64,000 nt of DNA from CAVRGQ01 sp963720785. GTDB lineage: Bacteria > Actinomycetota > Acidimicrobiia > IMCC26256 > DASPTH01. Of the stretch, positions 7,997 to 17,130 are shown one piece after another (positions within the stretch are counted from its first letter, which is position 1; each line of letters starts with the position of its first letter). The translations under genes and the position numbers were made by a program. Location: assembly GCA_963720785.1 (NCBI GenBank), contig CAVRGQ010000005.1, positions 1 to 64,000 on the forward strand. Reading direction: 5' to 3'. Below the pieces are notes generated by a model. The model saw only the letters and a list, made by a program, of their open reading frames with translations, was not told the DNA's origin and made no database searches.

Positions 7997-9523
7997 TCAT
8001 TTCGGCCTGATGTCCCATCCGGCGTCGACCTGACCCGGTGACCGAACGGTGCCGAGCCCCGCGTCACGCGCGAGCGCCGCCGCGGCCAGCGCCGCCTTGT
8101 CGACCTTCATCATCGAGGTGAGCGGCAGCGCGTCGACGATGACCACGTCGTCGGGCGCCTTGTAGTCGGCAAGCCGTTCACTACACCAGGACCTGAGCTC
8201 GACCGCGCTCGGTAGCGCCGCGCCGGCCGCCGGGACGACGAAAGCGACTCCCTTCTCGCCGATCACGTGCGCGGGAACGCCGACGACGCTCACCTGCGCC
8301 ACGGCCGGGTGCTCAGCGAGCACACGCTCGACCTCGAGGGGGTGCACGTTGTAACCACCCCGGATGTACATGTCGCTGACGCGGCCGACCAGCACGAGGT
8401 TGCCGTCGCGGTCGAGCCGGCCGAGGTCGGTGCTCCGCAACCACCCGTCGGCGGTGAACGCCTCGGCCGTGCTGGTCTCGTCGCGCCAGTAGCCACGCAT
8501 CGCGCAGGCCGAGCGGACGTGCACCCGCCCAACGTCACCGTCGGCGACAGCACACCCCTCGTCGTCGCGCACTTCGACCTCGACGCCTTTCTGGGGGCGG
8601 CCGACGCTGCGGGAGAGCACCTCTGGTGCGTCACCCGGCTCGGTGCCCGTGATCGACGGCGACTCGGTCATCGCGTAGCGGACGACGACCGAGCACCCGA
8701 GGCGCTCGCGCATGCGCTTGACGAGGTCGGGCGGGGCGGGCGCGGTCGCGCTGAGGCAGAGGCGGAGCGAGGAGAGGTCGGCGGTTGCGACCGCCGGGTG
8801 GTCGACGACCTTGGCCCACTGCGTCGGCACGCCGCCGACGACGGTGATGCGCTCGGACTCGAGGAGGCGAACCATCTCGTCGACCGACCACGGCTGCGGT
8901 GTGATGACGACGGTGATCCCCCACGCGAGCTGCTCCCAGAGCTTGGCCATGTAGCCCGCGTGCGCGAACGGCGTGGCAACGAGCCGGCGGTCGAATGGCG
9001 CCGCCATGACGCCAGCGGTTGCGACCGCGGCCTCGAGCCCGCGGTGGTCGAACCACGCGCCCTTCGGCAGCCCCGTCGTCCCGCTCGTCCAGATGATGAC
9101 GACGGGATCGTCTGGTGACCGTCGTGGGCGCCGGTCGCCGAGACCGGACCGGGCGTCGCCCACCGGCGGCTCGCTGATCACAACCGCGGGCTGCGACCGT
9201 TCCACGATCGCGTCGACCTCTCGCGGGCCGAGCCGCGTGTTGAGGCCCGTGGCGACTGCACCCGCCCGGACGACCGCGGCGTAGGCGATGGCGTAGTCGA
9301 GAGACGGCGGCAACGTGATGGCGACGACGTCGCCCGGGCGGACGCCCGCTGCCACGAGGTCGGCGGCAGCGGTGTCCGCCGCCGCGATCCACTCGCCGAA
9401 GGTGCACCGGCGGTCACCGTCGACATAGGCCTCGCGGTCGCCGAACTGGTCGGCCGCCGCGTCCATCGTCTCGTCGACCGTCGCGAAGCGACCTCGCAAC
9501 GGCGGCGATGCAGCGGACATCAT
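7997..9523 (-). CDS. AMP-dependent acyl-CoA ligase
   Basis: An ANL-superfamily adenylating enzyme of about 508 residues. It shows the P-loop IIWTSGTTGLPKGAWF, the A5-type YAMTES, the hinge region WLRSTDLGRLDRDGN with GRVSDMYIRGGYNVHP, and a C-terminal lysine in SMMKVDKAAL. It should convert a carboxylic acid, ATP and CoA into the acyl-CoA that the downstream reductase and ACADs process. The start is uncertain between the adjacent ATGs at 9523 and 9520. No clear Shine-Dalgarno site is seen. Confidence 0.85.
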   Translation of the reverse strand: MMSAASPPLRGRFATVDETMDAAADQFGDREAYVDGDRRCTFGEWIAAADTAAADLVAAGVRPGDVVAITLPPSLDYAIAYAAVVRAGAVATGLNTRLGPREVDAIVERSQPAVVISEPPVGDARSGLGDRRPRRSPDDPVVIIWTSGTTGLPKGAWFDHRGLEAAVATAGVMAAPFDRRLVATPFAHAGYMAKLWEQLAWGITVVITPQPWSVDEMVRLLESERITVVGGVPTQWAKVVDHPAVATADLSSLRLCLSATAPAPPDLVKRMRERLGCSVVVRYAMTESPSITGTEPGDAPEVLSRSVGRPQKGVEVEVRDDEGCAVADGDVGRVHVRSACAMRGYWRDETSTAEAFTADGWLRSTDLGRLDRDGNLVLVGRVSDMYIRGGYNVHPLEVERVLAEHPAVAQVSVVGVPAHVIGEKGVAFVVPAAGAALPSAVELRSWCSERLADYKAPDDVVIVDALPLTSMMKVDKAALAAAALARDAGLGTVRSPGQVDAGWDIRPK

Positions 9524-10009
9524 CCCGGCCGCAGCATCACGTTCGAGCCCAGCCCGCGCACGTCGGTTGGTCCGAGCTGGCGTCGGCACGAGCGCGCGCC
9601 ACGGCGAGGCGACGAGGGCGTGACGCCGACGATGTCGCCGACATCGGAGAGGAGAGAGGGTGACCGCGCCGATGGCGCTCCATGTCCATCAGCGGCGAAC
9701 GTACCGGAGGGGGCGGCGGGCGTAACCGGTGGGCGTCCCGGCGACAGCGAACCGACATCGTGCTGTCCTCGGGTCGACTGCGCAGGGCCGAGCGACATCG
9801 TTCCGACAAGGCGTCAAGTCATCCTCGCCCCAGGCGCGGAACCGGCCTGGACGCCGTCACCGGGTGCAATCGCCTGAGCGAGGGCCCAAAGGACGCCCCG
9901 CAACTCCGCTCCCTCCATCCTCGGCCGCCTGGCGCGGAGGTTCTCTTCCACCAATCGCGCCGACCCCGCCCCCGTGGGGCCCAGCATCCATCAGGCAGTG
10001 CTGGCGTGG
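9524..10009. other. Gene-poor stretch, no recognisable feature except a short inverted repeat
   Basis: Nearly 490 bp separate the ligase start from the end of the SnoaL-like gene. Open frames here are arginine/serine-rich shadows without family resemblance. It must hold the promoter of the minus-strand ligase. A 17-bp inverted repeat, CGATGTC-gcc-GACATCG, at 9630-9646 is the only structure noticed and could be an operator about 107 bp upstream of the ligase start. Confidence 0.35.
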
Positions 10010-10414
10010 TCAGGATGGGATCAGGTTCTCGTATGGCTCGCCGGACATCATCTTCCCGACGAGTGCGGTGTCGAAGTAGTCGTACCAGGCGCTGATCTTC
10101 CCGGACCGCACCTCGAAGCGACCCATCACCGGTACGGGCGCAACCGGCGCACCACCACCAGGTCCGACCCGGTCGATCCGCTCAGTCAGCACCACGGAGT
10201 CAGCGGTCGCGATGTTGACGATCTCGTACTCGTAGGTCTCGGCGAACATCGCCCACTGGCCGGCCACGTTCTCCAGCGTCGCTTCGAGACCGCGCGCCGC
10301 GTCCATTCCGACGTTCTGGTAGATGACTTCTGGTGCAAGCAACGGTCGCAGCACTTCTGGATCTCGCTTCGATACGGCGGCGCAGAACTCGCGGACGGTT
10401 TCCTCGGGCGTCAT
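10010..10414 (-). CDS. SnoaL-like (NTF2-fold) protein
   Basis: A 134-residue polyketide-cyclase/SnoaL-like protein: an N-terminal helix (TPEETVREFCAAVSKRD), LLAPEVIYQNVG, and the C-terminal strands GRFEVRSGKISAWYDYFDT that are typical of limonene-epoxide-hydrolase/SnoaL folds. It may act as a hydrolase or isomerase on a small hydrophobic substrate, but the reaction is unknown. The ATG at 10414 follows GGAGGAG. It is divergent from a TetR gene and shares two operator copies with it, so it is the probable target of that repressor. Confidence 0.75.
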   Translation of the reverse strand: MTPEETVREFCAAVSKRDPEVLRPLLAPEVIYQNVGMDAARGLEATLENVAGQWAMFAETYEYEIVNIATADSVVLTERIDRVGPGGGAPVAPVPVMGRFEVRSGKISAWYDYFDTALVGKMMSGEPYENLIPS

Positions 10415-10425
10415 GGGACTCCTCC

Positions 10426-10442
10426 ACATACAGGTTGTATGT
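10426..10442. promoter_or_regulatory. TetR-type operator copy 1
   Basis: ACATACAGGTTGTATGT contains the inverted repeat CATACA-ggt-TGTATG. It matches the copy at 10448-10464 at 14 of 17 positions. It lies just upstream of the SnoaL-like start and within 20 bp of the divergent TetR start, as expected for autoregulation. Confidence 0.6.
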
Positions 10443-10447
10443 GCGTA

Positions 10448-10464
10448 ACCTACAAGCTGTATGT
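10448..10464. promoter_or_regulatory. TetR-type operator copy 2, overlapping the tetR start codon
   Basis: ACCTACAAGCTGTATGT, 14/17 identical to the copy at 10426-10442, with centres 22 bp apart (two helical turns). The ATG of the TetR gene (10461) lies in its right end and a TAACCT -10 box (10446-10451) in its left end, so binding would shut off the gene's own promoter. Confidence 0.6.
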
Positions 10465-11054
10465 CATCGATGCAAGCAAGATCGGCAGAGCGCACCCGCG
10501 CTGCCCTGCTCGACGCGGCGCGGAAGTTGTTCGTCGCTCAGGGCTACTTCGCCACCGGCACCGAGGAGATCGTCACCGAGGCGAACGTCGGCACACGAGG
10601 CGCGCTCTACCACCACTTCGCTGACAAGCGAGACTTGTTCCTCGCCGTCTTTCACGAGGTACAAGCCGATCTCGCCGCGGCAATGACGCCCCCGCAACGC
10701 GGCGACGCGCTCGACCTGTTGACCGCGGCGCTCCAACAGTTCCTCGACGCTTCCGCCGACAACGCCGACGTTCAACAAGTTTTGCTCATCGACGGACCCG
10801 CCGTGCTCGGCTGGGACCAATGGCGACGCCTCGAAGCCGACTACGGACTCGGAGCGATCACCGCCATGCTCGACGCCGCAGTCTCCGAGCGTGCGATCCC
10901 CAAACAACCAACAGCACCGCTCGCGCACATGCTCTTAGCCGCCGTCGATGAAGCCGCCCTCTACATCGCCAACGCCGACGACCGCCGTCAGGCTCGCAAC
11001 GAAACGCGCCGAGCCCTCGGACGCCTTCTCGACGGACTGCGATCCGACAAGTAG
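10461..11054 (+). CDS. TetR/AcrR-family transcriptional regulator
   Basis: A 197-residue repressor. The N-terminal helix-turn-helix spans about residues 32-59 (TGTEEIVTEANVGTRGALYHHF), followed by an all-helical ligand domain. Its start codon lies inside the second of two 17-bp operator copies, so autoregulation and control of the divergent SnoaL-like gene are likely. The C-terminal half is less GC-biased at third positions than its neighbours, which hints at recent acquisition, but this is a visual impression only. Confidence 0.9.
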   Translation: MSSMQARSAERTRAALLDAARKLFVAQGYFATGTEEIVTEANVGTRGALYHHFADKRDLFLAVFHEVQADLAAAMTPPQRGDALDLLTAALQQFLDASADNADVQQVLLIDGPAVLGWDQWRRLEADYGLGAITAMLDAAVSERAIPKQPTAPLAHMLLAAVDEAALYIANADDRRQARNETRRALGRLLDGLRSDK

Positions 11055-11179
11055 CCGTCGCCGGAGCGCCGGGCTGTTGTCGATCCGGGTGAACTCCCAG
11101 TAGTGCTCGTGGTACCCGACGGTCACGTCCGACTCTGCCGCGATCGCCGCGGTCCAGTCGAGGATCCCGCTCCGAGAAG

Positions 11180-11195
11180 TTGACGATATTGTCAA
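11180..11195. promoter_or_regulatory. TTGAC-N6-GTCAA operator, site 1
   Basis: TTGACGATATTGTCAA, a 16-bp palindrome ending 4 nt before the ATG of the ECH gene at 11200. TATTGT (11187-11192) inside it is a good -10 box placed 7 nt before the ATG, so a bound protein would cover the promoter of a leaderless mRNA. Confidence 0.7.
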
Positions 11196-11199
11196 GGCC

Positions 11200-11973
11200 A
11201 TGAGCCTCGATACCACGCTCGCTGATGGCGTGCTCGCCATGACCTTGAACCGCCCGGACAAGTACAACACGATCGACCCCGAGCTGCGCGACCTGCTCGT
11301 CGACGCGTTCGACACTGCCGGCGACCGCGGCGCGCGCGCCGTCATCGTGAGAGGGAGCGGACGCGGCTTTTGCGCCGGCGTCGACCTCAATGCCGACGCC
11401 GCCGATTACTACGGCACCGAAGTCGAACAGCACATGACTCGGTCCACCTACCGACTGGCGCGCTCGGTGATCAACTGCCGCGTCCCGGTGATCGCCGCGG
11501 TGCACGGCGCGTGCGCAGGTATCGGGCTCACGCTCGCGCTGGGCGCCGACGTCATCATCGCGGCCGACGATGCCCGCTTCGTCGGGGCCTTCATCCAACG
11601 GTCGCTCGTGCCAGACGGCGCGGCGGCGCGCCTCCTCCCCCGCATCATCGGGTACTCACGGGCACGGCAGTTCCTCTTGTTCGGTCAGACGATCGAGGCC
11701 GACGAGGCACTCGCGCTCCACATGGTTGCCCAGGTGGTCCCCACCAGCGAGCTCGTGACCGTCGCCGAGTCGCTCGCGCGCGAACTCGCCGCGATGCCGA
11801 GCCTCGCGCTCGGGTACACCAAGCAACTGCTCAACCGTTCCTTCGAGCTCGATCTCGAGTCGTTCCTCTTCGAGGAGCGGATGATCCAGGCGCTGCTCAG
11901 CACCACTGCCGACAAGGCCGAAGGCATCGCCGCGTTCCGGGAGAAGCGGTCGCCCAACTACGAGGGTCGCTGA
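11200..11973 (+). CDS. Enoyl-CoA hydratase/isomerase family protein
   Basis: A 257-residue crotonase. The oxyanion loops are GRGFCAGVDL (54-63) and HGACAGIGLTLALGADV (about 105-121), with the C-terminal helix LLNRSFELDLESFLFEE. Predicted to hydrate or isomerise an enoyl-CoA. The first codon lies directly downstream of regulon site 1 and no Shine-Dalgarno site is present, so leaderless expression under the shared regulator is inferred. A CoA ligase gene follows after 2 nt and is probably cotranscribed. Confidence 0.88.
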   Translation: MSLDTTLADGVLAMTLNRPDKYNTIDPELRDLLVDAFDTAGDRGARAVIVRGSGRGFCAGVDLNADAADYYGTEVEQHMTRSTYRLARSVINCRVPVIAAVHGACAGIGLTLALGADVIIAADDARFVGAFIQRSLVPDGAAARLLPRIIGYSRARQFLLFGQTIEADEALALHMVAQVVPTSELVTVAESLARELAAMPSLALGYTKQLLNRSFELDLESFLFEERMIQALLSTTADKAEGIAAFREKRSPNYEGR

Positions 11974-11975
11974 CG

Positions 11976-13536
11976 ATGAGCCGCCGGGGGGACGGCTGGA
12001 TCGATCCGCGCCCGGTCACCACCGTGTGGGATCTCGTCGAGGCGCGCGGCGGGGCAGACACCGAACGCCGCCTTCCTCATCGATCATCACGACGTCGTCA
12101 TGACGTTCACAGAGGTCCGCGACCAAGCCGAACGCGTCGCCGCGGGACTACTGGCCCGTGGCATCACCGCGGGGTCCGTCGTGTCCTGGCAACTGCCCAC
12201 GTCGATCGACGCGGTGGTGGTGTCCCTCGCCCTCGCTCGCCTCGGCGCGGTGCAGAACCCGATCATCCCCGTGTACCGGGAACGGGAGGTCACGGAGTTG
12301 TTGGGAGAGGTCGGCGCGTCGATGTTCGTCGTGCCGGGCGACTGGAACGGGTTCGACTTCGCCGCCATGGCCGCGCAGGTCGCGACACGGCTGGAGCGGC
12401 CACTCGATTTGGTGTCCGTCGACGTTGGGTTCCCAGAAGGTGATCCCGCCAGCCTGCCGTCCCCACCCCGTCGTGGCGACGAGATCCGCTGGCTCTACTC
12501 CACGTCCGGCACCACGTCGGCGCCCAAGGCGGTCTGCCACACCGACCGCACGCTGTTGAGCGCCAGCCTCGCCAATGCAGTGGCCTACGACCCGGCACCC
12601 GACGACGTGGGGTCCATTCCCTTCCCGGTTGCCCACATCGGCGGACCGCTGTACCTGCTCATGGCGCTGCAGTGCGGCATCCCTGTCGTGCTGCTCGACA
12701 GCTTCACGCCTCAGCACGCGCTCGAGGTCTTCCGGCGCCACGGCGTCACCATGACCGGCGGCAGCACCGCCTTCTACCAGGCATTCCTCGCGTTGCAGCG
12801 TGCGCACGACGAAGACGGCCGGGTACTCGGGTCGCTGCGCCAACTCATGGGCGGTGCCGCACCCATGCCGCCGGAGATCTACCGGCAGGTGCTCGACGAG
12901 GTCGGCGTGCGATGCCTGCACGGCTACGGGATGACCGAGTGCCCGATGATCGCAACCGGTGCGACGACCGACGACGACGAGCAACTCGCGCACACGGAGG
13001 GTGCGCCGGTGGAGGGATGCGAGATCCGTGTCGTGGACGACGACGGCAACGTCGTCGGACCCGGTGCCATCGGCGAACTGCGGGTGCGCGGCCCGATGGT
13101 CTGCAAGGGCTACACCGATGCGGCGGCGACCGCCGCGGCCTTCGATGCCGACGGCTGGTTCCGGACCGGCGACCTCGGCCTGCTGCGCGACGACGGCCAC
13201 GTGGTGCTCACCGGTCGTTCCAAGGACATGATCATCCGCAAGGGCGAGAACCTCAGCCCCCAGGAGATCGAAGACGTACTCATGGAGTATCCGGGCGTCG
13301 CCGCGGTCGCGGTGATCGGACTCCCCGACCCCGAGCGTGGCGAGCGGGTATGCGCGGTGCTGGAGCTGCTTCCCGGCGCACCGGCGCCCGACATCACCGC
13401 GATCGCGTCGCACTGTGCGCAGGCCGGATTGATGCGACAGAAGACCCCGGAGCAGCTCGAGATCGTCAACGCGTTACCGCGCAACGCGACCATGAAGATC
13501 TTGAAGAGCGAGCTCCGCGAACGCTACGCGAGCTGA
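11976..13536 (+). CDS. AMP-dependent acyl-CoA ligase, one frameshift
   Basis: An adenylate-forming ligase of about 520 residues. The N-terminus (MSRRGDGWIDPRPVTTVWDL) is in a different frame from the rest. A one-base change near 12055, in the ggcgcgcggcgggg stretch, joins it to PNAAFLIDHHDVVMTFTEV. Motifs: P-loop LYSTSGTTSAPKAVCH, YGMTECPM, WFRTGDLGLL, GRSKDMIIRKGENLSP, and the terminal lysine region RNATMKILKSEL. It activates a carboxylate to a CoA thioester. It follows the regulon ECH and overlaps the convergent ligase by 13 bp. Confidence 0.85.
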
Positions 13537-15110
13537 CTGCGGGCGCGATCGCGCAGCTCGTACTTGAGGACCTTGCCCGTCGCGTTGAGCGGGAAGGCGT
13601 CGACGAACTCGACCGAGCGCGGCACCTTGTAGTTGGCGAACTCGGTGCGGCACCATTCGATGATCTCGTCAGCATCGGGATGGGAGCCCGCACGCGGGAT
13701 CACGAACGCCCTGCCGACCTCACCGAGCCGGTCGTCGGGCACACCGACGACCGCGACCTGGGCGATATCCGGGTGGCGGAGCATCGCCTGCTCGATCTCG
13801 GCGGGGTAGGCGTTGAAGCCCCCGACGATGAACATGTCCTTCTTGCGATCGGTGATCACGAGGTTGCCGTCATCGCGTAGGTATCCGATGTCGCCCGTGT
13901 GGAGCCAGCCGTCCTCGTCGATCGCCGCCGCGGTCTGCTCGGGATCGTCGAGGTACCCGCGCATCACGTTGTAGCCCCGCACCAACAACTCGCCGGGATG
14001 GCCGTTCGGGAGATCGACGCCGTCGTCGTCGACGATGCGGAGTGTGACACCCGGGAGGGCTCGGCCGGTGGTGCTCCCGACGATCTCCGGCGGATCGTCG
14101 TGACGGCACATCGTGACGATGCCCGACGCCTCGGTGATGCCGAGCCCGGTGGTGACGGTCTCCATGCCGAGGCGGGCGCGCATCTCCTCGATGAGCGGCA
14201 CCGGGATGGCGGTAGCGCCGAGAATCGCGACGCGCAGGCTGCTCAAGTCGTAGGACTCGAAGTCCGGATGGTTCAGCATCGCCTGGTACACGGTCGGCGG
14301 ACCCGGGAACACCGTCACCCGTTCGTCATTGATGAGTTGCATCGTGGCGACGGGATCGAAGGCGATCAGCGGCAGGATCGTCGCGCCCATCATCAGGCAA
14401 CACAGGATCCCCGCGTGCAGGCCGAACGAGTGGAAGAAGGGGTTCACGACGAGGTAGCGATCGCCTTGTCGGAGATCGACCACCTCCGAGAACACCTGGT
14501 ACGCCTCACAGATCTGACCATGCTCGAGCACCACCCCCTTCGGTGCCCCCGTCGTCCCTGAAGTGAACAGGACGTGGCACACGTCGTGCGGGCCCACCGA
14601 CGCCGCACGTTCCGCACGCTGCCCTTCGTCGATCGCGTCACCTCGTGCGAGGAACTCCTCGAGAGAGTGCGCGCCACCGGTGACGGGGCCGTCGAGGACG
14701 ACGATCTCGTCGACGTCGATCGCCTCCTCCTCGCCGAGGAGCTGCACATAGTCGGTGTCGAGGAAGTTGGTGACGGTGAAGATCGTGCTCGCGCCCGTCC
14801 GTTCCAGGATGTACGCGGCCTCCTTCGCCTTGAAGCGTGTGTTGATCGGTGCGAGCACACCGCCCACCGAGTGCACGGCCAGGGCGACGGTCACCCATTC
14901 CGGGATGTTGGGCGCCCACACAGCGACGGCATCGCCCACCTCGATGCCGGACGCGAGCAGCGCACGCGCCGCACGGTGCACTCTCTGCTCGAGTTCGGTG
15001 AACGTCCAACGTTCGTCGTGATCCACGAGTACGAGTCCCTCGGGGAAGCGACGAGCCGCGTCGGCGATCAGCTCGGGGATCGTCTGCCACGGAGCACCGC
15101 TCATCCGCAT
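13524..15110 (-). CDS. Acyl-CoA ligase (FadD-like)
   Basis: A 528-residue ANL enzyme with all core motifs: P-loop LFTSGTTGAPKGV (181-193), GITEASGIV, WLHTGDIGYLRDDGN, DRKKDMFIVGGFNAYP, and the catalytic lysine in NATGKVLK near the C-terminus. It resembles actinobacterial FadD3/FadD17-type ligases that activate steroid-ring or branched propionates, but specificity cannot be read. The ATG at 15110 (or 15104) lies 6 nt after TAGGGT (rc of 15117-15122). Regulon site 2 sits immediately upstream. Confidence 0.88.
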   Translation of the reverse strand: MRMSGAPWQTIPELIADAARRFPEGLVLVDHDERWTFTELEQRVHRAARALLASGIEVGDAVAVWAPNIPEWVTVALAVHSVGGVLAPINTRFKAKEAAYILERTGASTIFTVTNFLDTDYVQLLGEEEAIDVDEIVVLDGPVTGGAHSLEEFLARGDAIDEGQRAERAASVGPHDVCHVLFTSGTTGAPKGVVLEHGQICEAYQVFSEVVDLRQGDRYLVVNPFFHSFGLHAGILCCLMMGATILPLIAFDPVATMQLINDERVTVFPGPPTVYQAMLNHPDFESYDLSSLRVAILGATAIPVPLIEEMRARLGMETVTTGLGITEASGIVTMCRHDDPPEIVGSTTGRALPGVTLRIVDDDGVDLPNGHPGELLVRGYNVMRGYLDDPEQTAAAIDEDGWLHTGDIGYLRDDGNLVITDRKKDMFIVGGFNAYPAEIEQAMLRHPDIAQVAVVGVPDDRLGEVGRAFVIPRAGSHPDADEIIEWCRTEFANYKVPRSVEFVDAFPLNATGKVLKYELRDRARSQLA

Positions 15111-15125
15111 AGGCTAACCCTATGC

Positions 15126-15141
15126 TTGACGATCTCGTCAA
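15126..15141. promoter_or_regulatory. TTGAC-N6-GTCAA operator, site 2
   Basis: TTGACGATCTCGTCAA, 15 bp upstream of the minus-strand FadD start and about 118 bp upstream of the divergent TetR gene. It lies 3 bp upstream of the inferred FadD -10 box (15117-15122) and so would cover the spacer and -35 area. Confidence 0.7.
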
Positions 15142-15259
15142 GTTCTTCGCGCAGAGAGCCTCGCACGGGTGTCGCTCTCGTCCCGCGTAGGATGCGGAAG
15201 ACGCGGCCGCACCTCCGGCAGGAACGGGCCGGTGCCGGGACCGCACGAACGGAGTGGGC

Positions 15260-15934
15260 GTGCCGAAAGCGAAGACGAGTCGGGCGGGCAAGAAGGCCAG
15301 CGCGGCATTCGATCTCGAAGGGCGCTCTCGGAGTCCCGCACCCAGCATGGGGCCTCGCGCGCTGCGAACCTCGGGGAAGATCATGGACAGCGCGCGCGCC
15401 GTCTTCTTGCAGAAGGGCTACCACGGTACGACGATCGACGACATCGCCGAACATGCCGGCGTCTCTCGCGCGTCCTTCTACAGCTACTACCCGTCGAAGC
15501 GCGACCTGCTGCTCGAACTCGGCCGCCGCACAGCTGCGGCGATCGACCAGACGCTCGACGCGATGGACCGACTTGTCGACGAGAGCAGCGATGATCCCAT
15601 CCCTGCGATCGTGGCCGCGTACCTCGACCTCCTCGAGGATCACGGGGCCTTCATCCTCGTGTGGGGCCAGGCCACCTTCGAGGACCAGAAGCTCGCGGTT
15701 GCGGGTATGCGGACCCGGCTCACTTCGGGACGCCGCTTCGCCCAGCTCCTCGGGCGACTCGGCGCGACGCCTCCCGACAGCGACGACCCGGCGCAAGAGG
15801 GCCTGGCGCTCCTCGTCATGATGGACCGCTACTGGTCCTACTGGCACGTCAACGGCTTCCCGTTCGACCGGGAGCAGGTCGTGCACACGCTGAGCGGGAT
15901 CCTGATCGCCGTCGTCGACTCCTGGAGCAACTGA
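15260..15934 (+). CDS. TetR/AcrR-family transcriptional regulator
   Basis: About 224 residues. A basic N-terminal arm precedes the helix-turn-helix TTIDDIAEHAGVSRASFYSYY and SKRDLLLELG; the ligand domain follows. The start is either the GTG at 15260 (GGAG 5 nt upstream) or the GTG at 15254. It is central to the region carrying the TTGAC-N6-GTCAA palindromes and is divergent from one of them, which makes it the best local candidate for the regulon's repressor. The other two TetR genes each lie beside a different palindrome. That assignment is inference. Confidence 0.85.
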   Translation: MPKAKTSRAGKKASAAFDLEGRSRSPAPSMGPRALRTSGKIMDSARAVFLQKGYHGTTIDDIAEHAGVSRASFYSYYPSKRDLLLELGRRTAAAIDQTLDAMDRLVDESSDDPIPAIVAAYLDLLEDHGAFILVWGQATFEDQKLAVAGMRTRLTSGRRFAQLLGRLGATPPDSDDPAQEGLALLVMMDRYWSYWHVNGFPFDREQVVHTLSGILIAVVDSWSN

Positions 15935-15975
15935 ACCCACCGGTCAGGTGCGCTCGGCCGCCGGGCGGTGTAGAC

Positions 15976-15991
15976 TTGACGAACATGTCAA
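15976..15991. promoter_or_regulatory. TTGAC-N6-GTCAA operator, site 3, containing a start codon
   Basis: TTGACGAACATGTCAA. The ATG of the CoA-transferase (15985-15987) lies inside the palindrome. TAGACT (15971-15976) directly upstream is a -10 box 8 nt before the ATG, so the site spans the likely transcription and translation start. Confidence 0.72.
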
Positions 15992-17130
15992 GACTTTCCT
16001 CTGATCGGCGGCCGCTCGTCGCCTATGCCGACGGCCCGGATCTGGCGGCCTCGGCGCCGACCGACTTCGTGGGTTCGGCGCCCGACGTGTTGCTGGGCTG
16101 GACGCCGCACCTGCGACCGTGGATCGACAGGTCGCTCCACGGTTCGACGGTCATGGCGGGCTATGCACTGGCCGACGCCGTTGCTGACGACACGCTCGCC
16201 TATCTCCCCACGAGATTGTCGGGCGTTCCCCGTCTCGTCGAGCAGCTCCGTCCCGACGTGGTCGTGGTTCCCGCAATTCGCCGAGGCCGCGAACTGGCAT
16301 ACACCGGGTCCGTCGGTTGGGCGCCACACGTGTCGGCCGCGACGTCGCGCATCGTGGTCGAGGTCGATCCGGACGGCGTGGATGTCGGCGCTCCGCTCGT
16401 CGAGCTGCCGATCGCCCAGACGACCAGCGCCTGCAGGCCGGTCACTTCCCTCCCGGGCTTCGATCCGTCACCGGTCGATCGCAGGGTCGCCGAGCACGTG
16501 ATCTCGGTACTGCCGCCGCGACCGACGCTCCAGTTCGGGCCCGGCGGGGTCGCAAGTGCGATCGTGCGAATGCTCGACCGGCCGGTCGGGATCTGGTCCG
16601 GACTGCTCACCGACGACGTCGCCGCGCTGGCGGACGGGGGCCTCCTGCGCGACGCCGCCGTGGGCGCCTACGCGTGGGGTGGCAACGCGCTCACCGGGCT
16701 CTGCCGTTCCGGCGGCGCCCGCCTGACGTCCATCGGTGAGACCCACGACCCCGCTCGGATCGCCGGGGTCGAGAGCTTCGTCTCACTGAACACCGCGCTC
16801 CAGATCGGGCTCGACGGCGCGGTGAACGTGGAACGCGTCGGCGGTCGGCTGGTCGCCGGCATGGGAGGTCACCCGGACTTCTGCGCGGCGGCAGCCCGGA
16901 CGCCGGGCGCCATCTCGGTGATCGCGCTCCGGGCCGCTCGTCGCGATCGCTCGAACATCGTCGCCCGCGTCGAGACCGTGTCGACGCCTCGCTGCGACGT
17001 CGACGTGGTGGTCACCGAGCACGGCGTGGCCGACCTCCGCGGCCTCGACGACGCGGCGCGTGCAGCGCGCATCGTTGCGGTGGCCGCGCCCGAACATCGC
17101 GCTGATCTCGAGCGGCAGATGGCCGGATGA
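15985..17130 (+). CDS. Acetyl-CoA hydrolase/4-hydroxybutyrate CoA-transferase family protein
   Basis: A 381-residue member of the acetyl-CoA hydrolase/transferase family with the C-terminal hallmarks AGMGGHPDFCAAA and VVTEHGVADLRG. Family enzymes move CoA between acyl groups through a glutamyl-CoA intermediate. The ATG at 15985 is in frame and leaderless by position; longer open frame upstream belongs to the overlapping TetR gene in another frame. It begins the operon CoA-transferase, MaoC, Rieske oxygenase under regulon site 3. Probable role: CoA activation or salvage in the pathway. Confidence 0.82.
   Translation: MSRLSSDRRPLVAYADGPDLAASAPTDFVGSAPDVLLGWTPHLRPWIDRSLHGSTVMAGYALADAVADDTLAYLPTRLSGVPRLVEQLRPDVVVVPAIRRGRELAYTGSVGWAPHVSAATSRIVVEVDPDGVDVGAPLVELPIAQTTSACRPVTSLPGFDPSPVDRRVAEHVISVLPPRPTLQFGPGGVASAIVRMLDRPVGIWSGLLTDDVAALADGGLLRDAAVGAYAWGGNALTGLCRSGGARLTSIGETHDPARIAGVESFVSLNTALQIGLDGAVNVERVGGRLVAGMGGHPDFCAAAARTPGAISVIALRAARRDRSNIVARVETVSTPRCDVDVVVTEHGVADLRGLDDAARAARIVAVAAPEHRADLERQMAG

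Noticed and set aside
11055..11199. Possible coding fragment on the minus strand (ILDWTAAIAAESDVTVGYHE...)
   Set aside because: The frame is open and looks protein-like, but it has no start context, matches no family I can name, and overlaps the end of the TetR gene.
13524..13536. Convergent overlap of the two ligase genes as evidence of an assembly join
   Set aside because: Both C-termini are complete and normal for the family; short convergent overlaps are common in compact genomes.
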